In this document: piece by piece, positions 4,673 to 10,523 of the stretch | How the letters are laid out: each line of letters begins with the position of its first letter | How positions within the stretch are numbered: position 1 is the stretch's first letter | Source: a virus | Length of the DNA: 23,420 nt | Virus record (IMG/VR): IMGVR_UViG_3300009128_000135 | Span: 1 to 23,420 of that record | Strand: one strand, 5' to 3' | Program-made: the position numbers and the translations under genes | Notes under the pieces: model-generated | Seen by the model: the letters and a program-made list of their open reading frames with translations, nothing else | What the model was told of the DNA's origin: nothing | The model's database searches: none

Positions 4673-5158
4673 ATGGAATTAAATAAAGCTCAAAAAATAG
4701 CAGATAAAGTTCTTAACGAATTAAAACCGCATTGTGAAAGAATTGAAATAGCCGGAAGTATCCGCAGACAAAAATCAGATGTCAAGGATATTGAAATAGT
4801 TGCTATCCCAAAGCCTTATGATGTTGGCTTATTTGAGTCGGGAATTGCAACTGTAGTTAATAAATGGAAAAAGATAAAAGGCGAACTTCCATGCAAATAT
4901 ATGCAAAGAGTTTTACCGGAAGGAATTAATTTAGATTTATTTTTTGCTACCGAAGATAACTGGGGGGTAATATTTGCAATTAGAACCGGCAGCGCCGAGT
5001 TTTCGCATAAAGTTTTAGCTGTAGGTTGGTCGAAATTAGGTTACAAATCAGAAAATGGGATTTTAATTAAAGATGGTCAAAAATATTACATTCATGAAGA
5101 AATAGATTTGTTTAATTTATTGAATTTAGATTATGTTTATCCTGAGGATAGAGTATGA
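4673..5158 (+). CDS. Family X DNA polymerase-like nucleotidyltransferase
   Basis: This 161-residue protein carries the Pol beta-type catalytic motif: AGSIRRQKSDVKDIEIVAIP (residues 27-46, GS 28-29, RR 31-32, carboxylates D39 and E41), with the third acidic residue at D88 in INLDLFFA. The C-terminal part (GVIFAIRTGSAEFSHKVLAVGWSKLGY, then IHEEIDLFNLL) matches the remainder of the palm and a thumb-like region of bacterial and phage Pol X proteins. The 8-kDa and helix-hairpin-helix DNA-binding domains of full-length Pol X are absent. It may fill gaps or add nucleotides during repair or replication; activity is unproven. An ATGA overlap couples it to the next gene. Confidence 0.85.
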   Translation: MELNKAQKIADKVLNELKPHCERIEIAGSIRRQKSDVKDIEIVAIPKPYDVGLFESGIATVVNKWKKIKGELPCKYMQRVLPEGINLDLFFATEDNWGVIFAIRTGSAEFSHKVLAVGWSKLGYKSENGILIKDGQKYYIHEEIDLFNLLNLDYVYPEDRV

Positions 5159-5271
5159 TTTCAACTGAAAGGTTATATCGCGTAAAATGTCAACATTGTG
5201 AAAGAAAGTTTATTATTACAGATGAACCAGATAAACTATGGTGTCCATTTTGCAGAAGAAAAATAATTTAA
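5155..5271 (+). CDS. Small zinc-ribbon protein
   Basis: A 38-residue protein with two knuckles, CQHC (C12, C15) and CPFC (C30, C33), separated by RKFIITDEPDKLW. That makes a minimal zinc ribbon. It begins at an ATGA overlap with the Pol X gene and is the last gene before a terminator, so it ends this operon. Role unknown; coupling to Pol X suggests but does not show a shared job in DNA metabolism. Confidence 0.65.
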   Translation: MISTERLYRVKCQHCERKFIITDEPDKLWCPFCRRKII

Positions 5272-5300
5272 CTCATTTCTCTCCTTAAGTTAGTGAGTGA

Positions 5301-5331
5301 AGCCCTGGCTTTGATTAGTCGGGGTTTTTTT
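5301..5331 (+). terminator. Rho-independent terminator
   Basis: AGCCCTG (5301-5307) pairs with CGGGGTT (5320-5326), including two G-T pairs, around a 12-base loop, and runs into seven or more T. It follows the last gene of the first operon and precedes a gene-free stretch with a promoter. Confidence 0.75.
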
Positions 5332-5364
5332 AATGGTATTTAATTAACTCAAAAATAAGTTATT

Positions 5365-5474
5365 AATAAACAATAGTTTAACCATGCTAATATGGCTTAA
5401 TAAAAACAATAGTTTATAATCAGTTTTATATGCAAAAAATTAAAAACGAGCTATTCAATAAAAACAATAGTTTA
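5365..5474 (+). repeat. Three direct repeats upstream of a promoter
   Basis: The 18-mer AATAAAAACAATAGTTTA occurs at 5399-5416 and 5457-5474, and a version lacking two A at 5365-5380. The shared core is ACAATAGTTTA. Offsets between cores are 36 and 58 bases, so the spacing is not a regular CRISPR-like one. The stretch 5272-5568 has no gene; it holds the terminator, these repeats, a small inverted repeat CCAT..ATGG (5393-5396 region) and the promoter. Confidence 0.75.
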
Positions 5475-5500
5475 GCAGTACAAAAAAAGTTAAAAAGTGC

Positions 5501-5529
5501 TTGACTTTTACAATAAAAAGTATTATATT
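5501..5529 (+). promoter_or_regulatory. Sigma-70-type promoter
   Basis: TTGACT at 5501-5506 and TATATT at 5524-5529 are 17 bases apart, close to the consensus. Transcription would start near 5536 and lead into the gene at 5569, giving a leader of about 30 bases with a strong AAGGAGAGAG site. The third direct repeat ends 26 bases upstream of the -35 box, a place where activators or repressors often bind. Confidence 0.7.
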
Positions 5530-5568
5530 TATATTGTAATTAATGACAAACTAAATAAGGAGAGAGTC

Positions 5569-5943
5569 ATGAGAGAAGAAAAACAATACTGCTGCGAATG
5601 CGGCGAAAAGTTTGATACGTTTGAAATGGAATCCGTTGAATTTGTAAGTACAGTTGAATGGATGTGTTTTGAATGTTACAAAGCAAAAGTAATGAATGAA
5701 ATTAAAAAAACTGCTGGCAAAATTTTCTTTGTTGAATTTGTCAAAAAAGACGGTTCAATCAGAAAAATGCTGGCACGTACCGGAGTAAAAAAAGGTATTA
5801 ATGGCAATGGTCATTCACTCAAAGAAGAAACAAAGAATCATGTTATTCGAGTTTATGACATGATGAAACAAGCCTGGAGAACTATTACTTATGATAAAGT
5901 AATCCGGTTTTCTGGCAATAAGATAGCTTTTGAACTTAACTAA
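5569..5943 (+). CDS. Zinc-knuckle plus SH3-like barrel hypothetical protein
   Basis: A 124-residue protein with AAGGAGAGAG just before ATG 5569; the in-frame TTG at 5497 would lie inside the promoter and is not used. The N-terminus has CCECGEKF (C8, C9, C11) and CFEC (C33, C36), a zinc-ribbon pattern. From residue 50 the sequence (GKIFFVEFVKKDGSIRKMLARTGVKK ... HVIRVYDMMKQAWRTITYDKVIRFSGNKIAFEL) follows the layout of a small phage beta-barrel protein, in which an ITYDKV strand precedes the last turn. It is the first gene of the second operon, so probably early and well expressed. Function not known. Confidence 0.7.
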   Translation: MREEKQYCCECGEKFDTFEMESVEFVSTVEWMCFECYKAKVMNEIKKTAGKIFFVEFVKKDGSIRKMLARTGVKKGINGNGHSLKEETKNHVIRVYDMMKQAWRTITYDKVIRFSGNKIAFELN

Positions 5944-5954
5944 AGGAGCATAGA

Positions 5955-6158
5955 ATGACAAATTTAACACATCCGAGATTTGTAAAACCAAATAATGATA
6001 ATTTGGTTAGATTAGCAGCAAATGCAACTTTAATTTATAATGGTCAAGGGAGATATTATGTTTCAGATCAAAATGCTTATAATCAGTTCAGATCTGAATT
6101 AAATCGGTTATCAAAATTAGAAACTGAAATTCATAAAACAATTATTCAATCTGTTTAA
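5955..6158 (+). CDS. Small hypothetical protein
   Basis: A 67-residue protein with AAAGGAGCATAGA before its ATG. The centre reads LVRLAANATLIYNGQGRYYVSDQNAYNQFRSELNRLSKLETEIHK: a strand pair followed by a long helix. No motif is recognised. It is 11 bases after the preceding stop and on the same transcript. Confidence 0.6.
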   Translation: MTNLTHPRFVKPNNDNLVRLAANATLIYNGQGRYYVSDQNAYNQFRSELNRLSKLETEIHKTIIQSV

Positions 6159-6174
6159 CTAACTTTCAGCGTTT

Positions 6175-6199
6175 GGCAGTATCGCTTTGAATAACTGCC
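6175..6199 (+). terminator. Weak hairpin, possible attenuator
   Basis: GGCAGT (6175-6180) pairs with ACTGCC (6194-6199) around a 13-base loop and is followed by TAATTTTAATTT rather than a pure T run. It lies in the 66-base gap between two small genes. It may be a partial terminator, an mRNA-stabilising stem or a processing site. Confidence 0.4.
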
Positions 6200-6224
6200 T
6201 AATTTTAATTTAAGGAGATTAAAA

Positions 6225-6398
6225 ATGAAAATAATTAATTATAATAATCAGAAAATTGAAATTAAGACTTATAATGATAATACAATTATGTGGTGTTCAC
6301 ATTGGGAATTAGTTCCTTCAATGGCTGAAGATGGAATTTTGGGAAGCAGATTTTATCAAGGACTTTGGGCACATACAGAATATTTTATTAAAAAATAG
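6225..6398 (+). CDS. Small hypothetical protein
   Basis: A 57-residue protein starting at ATG 6225 behind TAAGGAGATTAAAA. It reads as two strands (IINYNNQKIEIKTYNDNTIMWCSHWELVP) followed by MAEDGILGSRFYQGLWAHTEYFIKK. It is rich in aromatic residues and has one cysteine. No family recognised. It ends in TAG. The frame that overlaps its end on the same strand from 6331 is only the upstream extension of the next gene. Confidence 0.55.
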   Translation: MKIINYNNQKIEIKTYNDNTIMWCSHWELVPSMAEDGILGSRFYQGLWAHTEYFIKK

Positions 6399-6423
6399 CA
6401 TATTTAAAAACAGGAGTTTTAAA

Positions 6424-6630
6424 ATGGATAATAAATTATACGAAGAAGAAAAAAAAGAATCTCGACAATTAATTGAACATATTTTAGATGAATGTAATCT
6501 CCAAGATTTAAGAACTATCTATGATATATTAATTGAAGAAGGTTATATGCATGAAACATATTATCAAAATAAAGAAGCCGATAAAATTAATAAAAATTAT
6601 GAATCTTATAAACAATTAAATTGGAGTTAA
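6424..6630 (+). CDS. Small helical hypothetical protein
   Basis: A 68-residue protein with CAGGAGTTTTAAA ahead of ATG 6424. It is predicted all-helical and acidic: KLYEEEKKESRQLIEHILDECNLQDLRTIYDILIEEGYMHETYYQNKEADKINKNYESYKQL. The upstream in-frame start at 6331 lies inside the previous gene and lacks a binding site. No motif recognised. Confidence 0.6.
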   Translation: MDNKLYEEEKKESRQLIEHILDECNLQDLRTIYDILIEEGYMHETYYQNKEADKINKNYESYKQLNWS

Positions 6631-6632
6631 TA

Positions 6633-6782
6633 ATGAAAAACTTTACATTTTATTTAGATCCAGAAACAATCGAAAAAATGAAAAAACAAATCAAGCAATC
6701 GCATCCCAAATTTCGCAGTCAGGCTCACTTTGTAGAGACTGCAATTTATGAACTTATTGAAAAGGAGAAAAAGAATGGATGA
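6633..6782 (+). CDS. Ribbon-helix-helix-like DNA-binding protein
   Basis: A 49-residue protein with the pattern of a ribbon-helix-helix repressor: a short strand (KNFTFYLD, residues 2-9), helix A (PETIEKMKKQIKQ), a turn (SHPKFRSQ), and helix B (AHFVETAIYELIEKEKK). Such proteins act as dimers whose strands enter the DNA major groove. A GGAG site overlaps the end of the previous gene (TTGGAGTTAATAATG). It is a candidate regulator of this operon, possibly acting on the direct repeats at 5365-5474, but that link is a guess. Confidence 0.6.
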   Translation: MKNFTFYLDPETIEKMKKQIKQSHPKFRSQAHFVETAIYELIEKEKKNG

Positions 6783-6939
6783 TAAAATTGAAATGTTGGC
6801 AAAAAAATTAACTCAATATCAAATGGATTTGCTATGTAGTATTTGCAATTTTCCACGTTCGTATACTTTTCAACAGAGAATAGCAATATTAAAAAATATC
6901 CAAAAAAGTTGTAACTTAATTGATGAATTTGGTAACTAA
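6775..6939 (+). CDS. Small hypothetical protein
   Basis: A 54-residue protein overlapping the previous gene by 8 bases, with AAAAGGAGAAAAAG before ATG 6775. It is mostly helical (IEMLAKKLTQYQMDLLCSI, then FQQRIAILKNIQKSCNLIDEFG). No motif recognised. The tight overlap with the ribbon-helix-helix gene suggests co-translation. Confidence 0.55.
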   Translation: MDDKIEMLAKKLTQYQMDLLCSICNFPRSYTFQQRIAILKNIQKSCNLIDEFGN

Positions 6940-6958
6940 TTAATTTAAGGAGAGAGTT

Positions 6959-7126
6959 ATGAAACGAGAATTAATTCCAATGACAAATGACGAGATGCGA
7001 TACAAAGCACCGTCAATCTTTGCAGAAGCACCGAAACATGATGTTTCAAATCGTTATCAGTTTGTACCAACTGTTGATATGATTCAATTGTTGAATCGTG
7101 AAGGCTGGTTGGTTCATGAAGTATAA
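6959..7126 (+). CDS. N-terminal part of a DUF932-type protein, cut by an in-frame TAA
   Basis: A 55-residue frame with a strong AAGGAGAGAG before ATG 6959. It reads MKRELIPMTNDEMRYKAPSI...RYQFVPTVDMIQLLNREGW, which is the normal N-terminus of phage/plasmid DUF932 proteins, then stops at TAA 7124-7126. The frame continues without shift on the far side as ESRANKSENYGFTKHIVRM, the expected next block of the family (an RxR and KH segment). A CAA-to-TAA change would explain it. Either the gene is broken, or the codon is read through. Confidence 0.75.
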   Translation: MKRELIPMTNDEMRYKAPSIFAEAPKHDVSNRYQFVPTVDMIQLLNREGWLVHEV

Positions 7127-7180
7127 GAATCCAGGGCTAACAAATCAGAAAATTATGGATTTACAAAGCACATTGTAAGA

Positions 7181-7771
7181 ATGTTTCTACCTGAATTAAT
7201 TTTGAACGGCGAAACAATCGAATCCGTGATTATTAATTCACATAATCGAACATCAACTTATCAAATGATGATGGGAGTTTATAGAATGATTTGTGAAAAC
7301 GGGATGATTGTAGGTGATACATTTAATCAGATTTCAATCAAGCATATCGGAGATCAAGCAGAACAGATTGTCAATGCAAGTTATCAAGTTATTGAATCGG
7401 CTCCGCTCGTTGCTGATAATATTTCAGTAATGAAAGACATTGAACTTGATAATAACGAGCAAAAATTACTTGCTGAAAGTGTTTTAATGATCGAACATGA
7501 TCAGGCAGAACTTGAAACAATGAAGGTTAATCCAGAATCATTATTGCGGTCAAGGCGTTGGGAAGATAGACTAGATACAAGTCTATGGACTACGTTTAAC
7601 AAAGTGCAAGAAAATTACATGAAAGGAAATTTCAAATTTAGCAAGGTCGATGATAACGGAAGAGAACATCGCCGGAAATCAAGACAGATAAAAAACATTG
7701 ACAGAGATATTAAATTCAATCGAGCACTTTGGCATTTAACCGAAACGATGAAAAACCTAAAAGTAAAATAA
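7181..7771 (+). CDS. Remainder of the DUF932-type phage protein
   Basis: The same frame as 6959-7126 continues from 7127 to 7771; the first ATG is 7181, without a ribosome binding site. Recognisable family features are FLPELILNGETIESVIINSHNRTSTYQMMMGVYRMICENGMIVGD, where the SHNR..S....GVYRMICENGM phrase is the core of DUF932. A long helical region and a basic tail (NGREHRRKSRQIKNI) follow. The whole gene would be 270 residues. The function of DUF932 proteins is unknown; they are common in phages and plasmids. As written, the second part should be poorly translated unless the stop is bypassed. Confidence 0.7.
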   Translation: MFLPELILNGETIESVIINSHNRTSTYQMMMGVYRMICENGMIVGDTFNQISIKHIGDQAEQIVNASYQVIESAPLVADNISVMKDIELDNNEQKLLAESVLMIEHDQAELETMKVNPESLLRSRRWEDRLDTSLWTTFNKVQENYMKGNFKFSKVDDNGREHRRKSRQIKNIDRDIKFNRALWHLTETMKNLKVK

Positions 7772-7789
7772 AATATCTCTCTTTATCAC

Positions 7790-7823
7790 AAAGCCTTGTC
7801 ATTAATTTGGCAAGGCTTTTTTT
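7790..7823 (+). terminator. Rho-independent terminator
   Basis: AAAGCCTTG (7790-7798) pairs perfectly with CAAGGCTTT (7811-7819) around a 12-base loop and runs into a T tract ending at 7823. It closes the second small-gene operon ahead of the packaging genes. Confidence 0.85.
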
Positions 7824-7830
7824 ATGGAAC

Positions 7831-7846
7831 TTTTATAAATTAAATA
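7831..7846 (+). promoter_or_regulatory. Possible promoter element shared with 16418-16433
   Basis: The 16-mer TTTTATAAATTAAATA lies between a terminator and the first gene of the packaging operon and recurs exactly before the scaffold/capsid genes at 16418-16433. TATAAA could serve as a -10 box; no good -35 box is seen. In so AT-rich a sequence the match alone is weak. Confidence 0.35.
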
Positions 7847-7852
7847 TGTTAA

Positions 7853-8179
7853 ATGATTATGAAATTAAAAGATGAAAAATGTGGATGTGGAAAACCAGCC
7901 AAATATTTAGGTCAAGATGGTAATGGCGCTTGTAATAAATATGGACGGTGTCCAACTTATGAAGAACTGCAAGTTCAGGAAAGATTAATAAAAAATATTT
8001 GCGATGAAATAGAATGCAAATGTGAACCCCTTGGATTAGGGTTAGTTATGAAGGCGGAGCATTTATGTAAGACAATGCGCGGTATTAAAAAAAAAGGATA
8101 TATGAAAACGTCTGATTTAAGGGGAGTTTTTAGAAAACACGAAGTAAGACAAGAATTTTTTAGTTTAATTAACATTTAG
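7853..8179 (+). CDS. Cysteine-rich hypothetical protein
   Basis: A 108-residue protein (or 106 from ATG 7859). The N-terminus carries CGCGKPAKYLGQDGNGACNKYGRCPTYEEL, a phage zinc-binding unit with Cys at residues 10, 12, 27 and 33, followed by a helical linker. The C-terminus reads LCKTMRGIKKKGYMKTSDLRGVFRKHEVRQEFFSLINI. It is the first gene after the terminator at 7790-7823 and precedes the small terminase, so it may belong to the packaging operon. Function unknown. Confidence 0.6.
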   Translation: MIMKLKDEKCGCGKPAKYLGQDGNGACNKYGRCPTYEELQVQERLIKNICDEIECKCEPLGLGLVMKAEHLCKTMRGIKKKGYMKTSDLRGVFRKHEVRQEFFSLINI

Positions 8180-8204
8180 TTACAAATAATAGAAGAATTT
8201 TAAT

Positions 8205-8258
8205 ATGTCAGATCAAAAACAAAGTAAATTAACCAAGTTTGAGAAGTTTAAGAAATAG
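8205..8258 (+). CDS. Possible 17-residue leader peptide
   Basis: An ATG at 8205 opens a 17-codon frame (MSDQKQSKLTKFEKFKK) ended by TAG at 8256-8258, six bases before the small terminase ATG. AGAAGAATTTTAAT is a weak binding site. It could be a translated leader that couples to the terminase gene, which itself lacks a good site, or a chance frame in the 84-base gap. Confidence 0.25.
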   Translation: MSDQKQSKLTKFEKFKK

Positions 8259-8263
8259 TAGAT

Positions 8264-8695
8264 ATGCAGCAAGGGAAAAAAATAGATTACAAAAAAGAAA
8301 CTGTTTTAGAAGCAATTAAAAACAGTCATGGAATTATATTGTCAGTTGCCAATAATTTAAAATGTAATTGGGCAACTGCCAGAACATATATTAACAACTG
8401 GAAAGAAACAAAACAAGCTTTAGAAGATGAAAAAGAAACTTTCGGCGATTTTGTAGAATCAAAGGCAATGGAATGTGTTCAAAATAACAGTGAACAAATG
8501 ATTAGATTCTATCTTACAACACTTTTTAAAGATCGAGGATTTACTGAAAAGAAAGAACTTGAACATACTGGCAAAGATGGAGGCCCAATACAATCCGAAA
8601 ATGTAGATAAATTAGAAAAGATTATTGAAAATATGTCAGACGAAGATCGTAAAACATTCTTTGAAATATATGAACGCAGCAACGGAATTAAATAA
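8264..8695 (+). CDS. terS: Terminase small subunit
   Basis: A 143-residue protein with the usual small-terminase layout. The N-terminal helix-turn-helix (residues 9-45: KETVLEAIKNSHGIILSVANNLKCNWATARTYINNW) recognises phage DNA. The central helical part (FGDFVESKAMECVQNNSEQMIRFYLTTLFKDRGFTEKKELEHTGKDGG) forms the oligomer, and an acidic tail probably contacts the large subunit. It lies just upstream of the large terminase, as expected, with one small gene between. The ATG at 8264 lacks a strong binding site; coupling to the leader at 8205 would help. Confidence 0.8.
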   Translation: MQQGKKIDYKKETVLEAIKNSHGIILSVANNLKCNWATARTYINNWKETKQALEDEKETFGDFVESKAMECVQNNSEQMIRFYLTTLFKDRGFTEKKELEHTGKDGGPIQSENVDKLEKIIENMSDEDRKTFFEIYERSNGIK

Positions 8696-8865
8696 TGAAA
8701 ATATGTCATGTTGAAATAGATAGTTATTTAATGAAAGCTATAAAAGAAACTGGACAATTTAGATGTTATTGTGGTAGTATTACAGAAATAAGATTTTATA
8801 AAAATAGAGTATGTATGGAAATACATCAAAATGAATTAAAAAAAATATCAAATGGAATTAAGTGA
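8695..8865 (+). CDS. Small hypothetical protein with cysteines
   Basis: A 56-residue protein starting at a TAATG junction with the small terminase gene and overlapping the large terminase start by 14 bases. It holds CYC (C24, C26) and lone cysteines at 4 and 40; strands alternate with short helices (GQFRCYCGSITEIRFYKNRVCMEIHQNELKKI). No family is recognised. The overlaps on both sides support real translation. Confidence 0.5.
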   Translation: MKICHVEIDSYLMKAIKETGQFRCYCGSITEIRFYKNRVCMEIHQNELKKISNGIK

Positions 8866-10393
8866 ATTTTCAAGACAGGAATTAGATTTAGTTAAATGCA
8901 GAATTGATCCTGTTTTTTTTATTACGAGATATTGTTTTTCAATTGATAATGAAGATAAAAAAATAAAATTAATTCCAAATTATGATTATGTTGTAGATTT
9001 AATAAAAGAGATACATGCAGAAAAAGATAATTTAATAGAAAAATCCAGGCGTATGCTTGTATCTTGGATTTCACAAGCATATAATGTTTGGGGGTTATTA
9101 TTTGAAAATGGTTATCTTGCTTTAAATTTAAGCAGAAACGAAAGCCTTGTAGATGACCGTACAGCTGATTCATTATTTGGTAAAATGCGATTTGTATTTG
9201 ATAGGCTTCCAGACTGGATGGTTAAAGAACAATTTGGAGAGTATCATAATTCAGATTTTTATATCAGATATTTAAGAGCGGTAAATAAATTAAGAAACAA
9301 TTACATTAAGGGTGAATCAACTAATACAGAAGCAGGGCGTGGTGGTGGTTATAGTAAGATATTTGCCGATGAATATGGATTTGTACCAAAATCAGAAACT
9401 GTATACGCTGCTTTTTCTTCTGCTTGTAAAATAGGAAAGAACTTAATTACGACTCCACCGTGGTCAGGGAAGAAATGTTGTTTCTATCGATTAAGAAAAG
9501 ATTCTATTGAAAGCAAAAATGATTATAACTTAATTAGAGTTCATTGGTCAGAACATCCGGACCGTAATGAAGAATGGTATAAAAAAGAATGTTCTGATAA
9601 AACCAAAGATGAAATTGCTCGTGAATTAGATATTGATTGGAATGTTTCTGTTAAGGGTAGGATATTAGAACAATGGAATGCAGAACAACATAAAATTAAA
9701 TATAAATATCAACCAGAATTAAAACTTGATATAGATTTCGATTTTGGAATTGGTGAAAGTCCGGTTTCAATTGGTTATAGCCAAGACTTGCCAAGTGGAG
9801 AAACGGTATATTTTAAAGATTATGAATACGAGAAAAAAACAGTTGATCAAATAGCTCCCGAACAATTTATGGAACTTTTTAATCTTGGGGTCATTAAAGA
9901 TATAAATTTCATAACGGAATTAAATAATATAAAAGGTTTTACAGATGAGAAGATAAATGAACGCATTGGATTAGTAAAAAAATACAAAATAAAAAAATTG
10001 TTAAATTCAATACGTTGTTTTGGTGATCCGTCAGGGAAAGCAAAGGGCGCAACTGGAAAGAGTTGGATTTCAGAGTTTGAGAAATATGGGTTTCAAATTG
10101 ATTATACTTTCAATGCTAAATTAAGAGACTTGGAATATGGTCATTTGTTATTACAGAGAATGATAATGAAAAGTCAATTATTATGTACAGAGAATTGTCA
10201 TATAACAATTGATTCATTAGAGAATTATAAACGTAAAACTGATAGCGATGGAAATGTACTGGATTCAAAATTAGTGAGTGATGACTGGGCAAAGCATCGA
10301 GTTGACGGAATTCGTTATAAAGCAATTAATACAAAAAACCATGTTGATATAGATTATAAGAATTTAAAAAGTCAAATACCAGCGGGGTTGTAA
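8852..10393 (+). CDS. terL: Terminase large subunit
   Basis: A 513-residue packaging motor that pumps DNA into the prohead and cuts it. The ATPase part shows a variant Walker A at residues 63-72 (EKSRRMLVSW, with R in place of the usual GKS), Walker B at 170-174 (IFADE, D173 and E174) and a coupling motif at 199-204 (ITTPPW). The C-terminal RNase H-type nuclease shows DFDFG at 296-300, GDPSG at 391-395 and the closing HRVDGIRY near 482-489. Length and order are normal for the family. A gene for a 37-residue membrane protein follows by TAATG overlap, then the portal. Confidence 0.93.
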   Translation: MELSEFSRQELDLVKCRIDPVFFITRYCFSIDNEDKKIKLIPNYDYVVDLIKEIHAEKDNLIEKSRRMLVSWISQAYNVWGLLFENGYLALNLSRNESLVDDRTADSLFGKMRFVFDRLPDWMVKEQFGEYHNSDFYIRYLRAVNKLRNNYIKGESTNTEAGRGGGYSKIFADEYGFVPKSETVYAAFSSACKIGKNLITTPPWSGKKCCFYRLRKDSIESKNDYNLIRVHWSEHPDRNEEWYKKECSDKTKDEIARELDIDWNVSVKGRILEQWNAEQHKIKYKYQPELKLDIDFDFGIGESPVSIGYSQDLPSGETVYFKDYEYEKKTVDQIAPEQFMELFNLGVIKDINFITELNNIKGFTDEKINERIGLVKKYKIKKLLNSIRCFGDPSGKAKGATGKSWISEFEKYGFQIDYTFNAKLRDLEYGHLLLQRMIMKSQLLCTENCHITIDSLENYKRKTDSDGNVLDSKLVSDDWAKHRVDGIRYKAINTKNHVDIDYKNLKSQIPAGL

Positions 10394-10506
10394 TGAGAAA
10401 TTACAAAAAAGAATTAAAAGAAATTGCCATATATGCATTTGTTGTTGGAGTGTATGTTGGTGTGGTAATAATGTATTTATGGGTGCGTATCTATTATAAA
10501 ATATAA
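10393..10506 (+). CDS. Small membrane protein
   Basis: A 37-residue protein starting at a TAATG overlap with the large terminase gene. After MRNYKKELKE comes a single hydrophobic helix IAIYAFVVGVYVGVVIMYLWV (split here as residues 11-31) and a short basic end. GxxxG-like spacing (GVYVG) could favour self-association. A membrane protein between terminase and portal is unusual but its role is not visible. Confidence 0.55.
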   Translation: MRNYKKELKEIAIYAFVVGVYVGVVIMYLWVRIYYKI

Positions 10507-10523
10507 AAGGACAAGTGATTTAA

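Noticed and set aside
5365-5474. CRISPR array
   Set aside because: Only three short repeats with unequal spacing (36 and 58 bases) and AT-rich, repeat-like spacers; no cas genes. They fit operator or iteron sites better.
5497-5568. TTG start at 5497 for the SH3-like protein gene
   Set aside because: The frame is open, but these bases hold the promoter and its start region. ATG 5569 has a strong AAGGAGAGAG site.
6959-7771. Alternative genetic code explaining the in-frame TAA
   Set aside because: TAA ends most genes in this window, often in overlaps where it must be a stop, and TAG and TGA are also used as stops. A general reassignment is not compatible with that.
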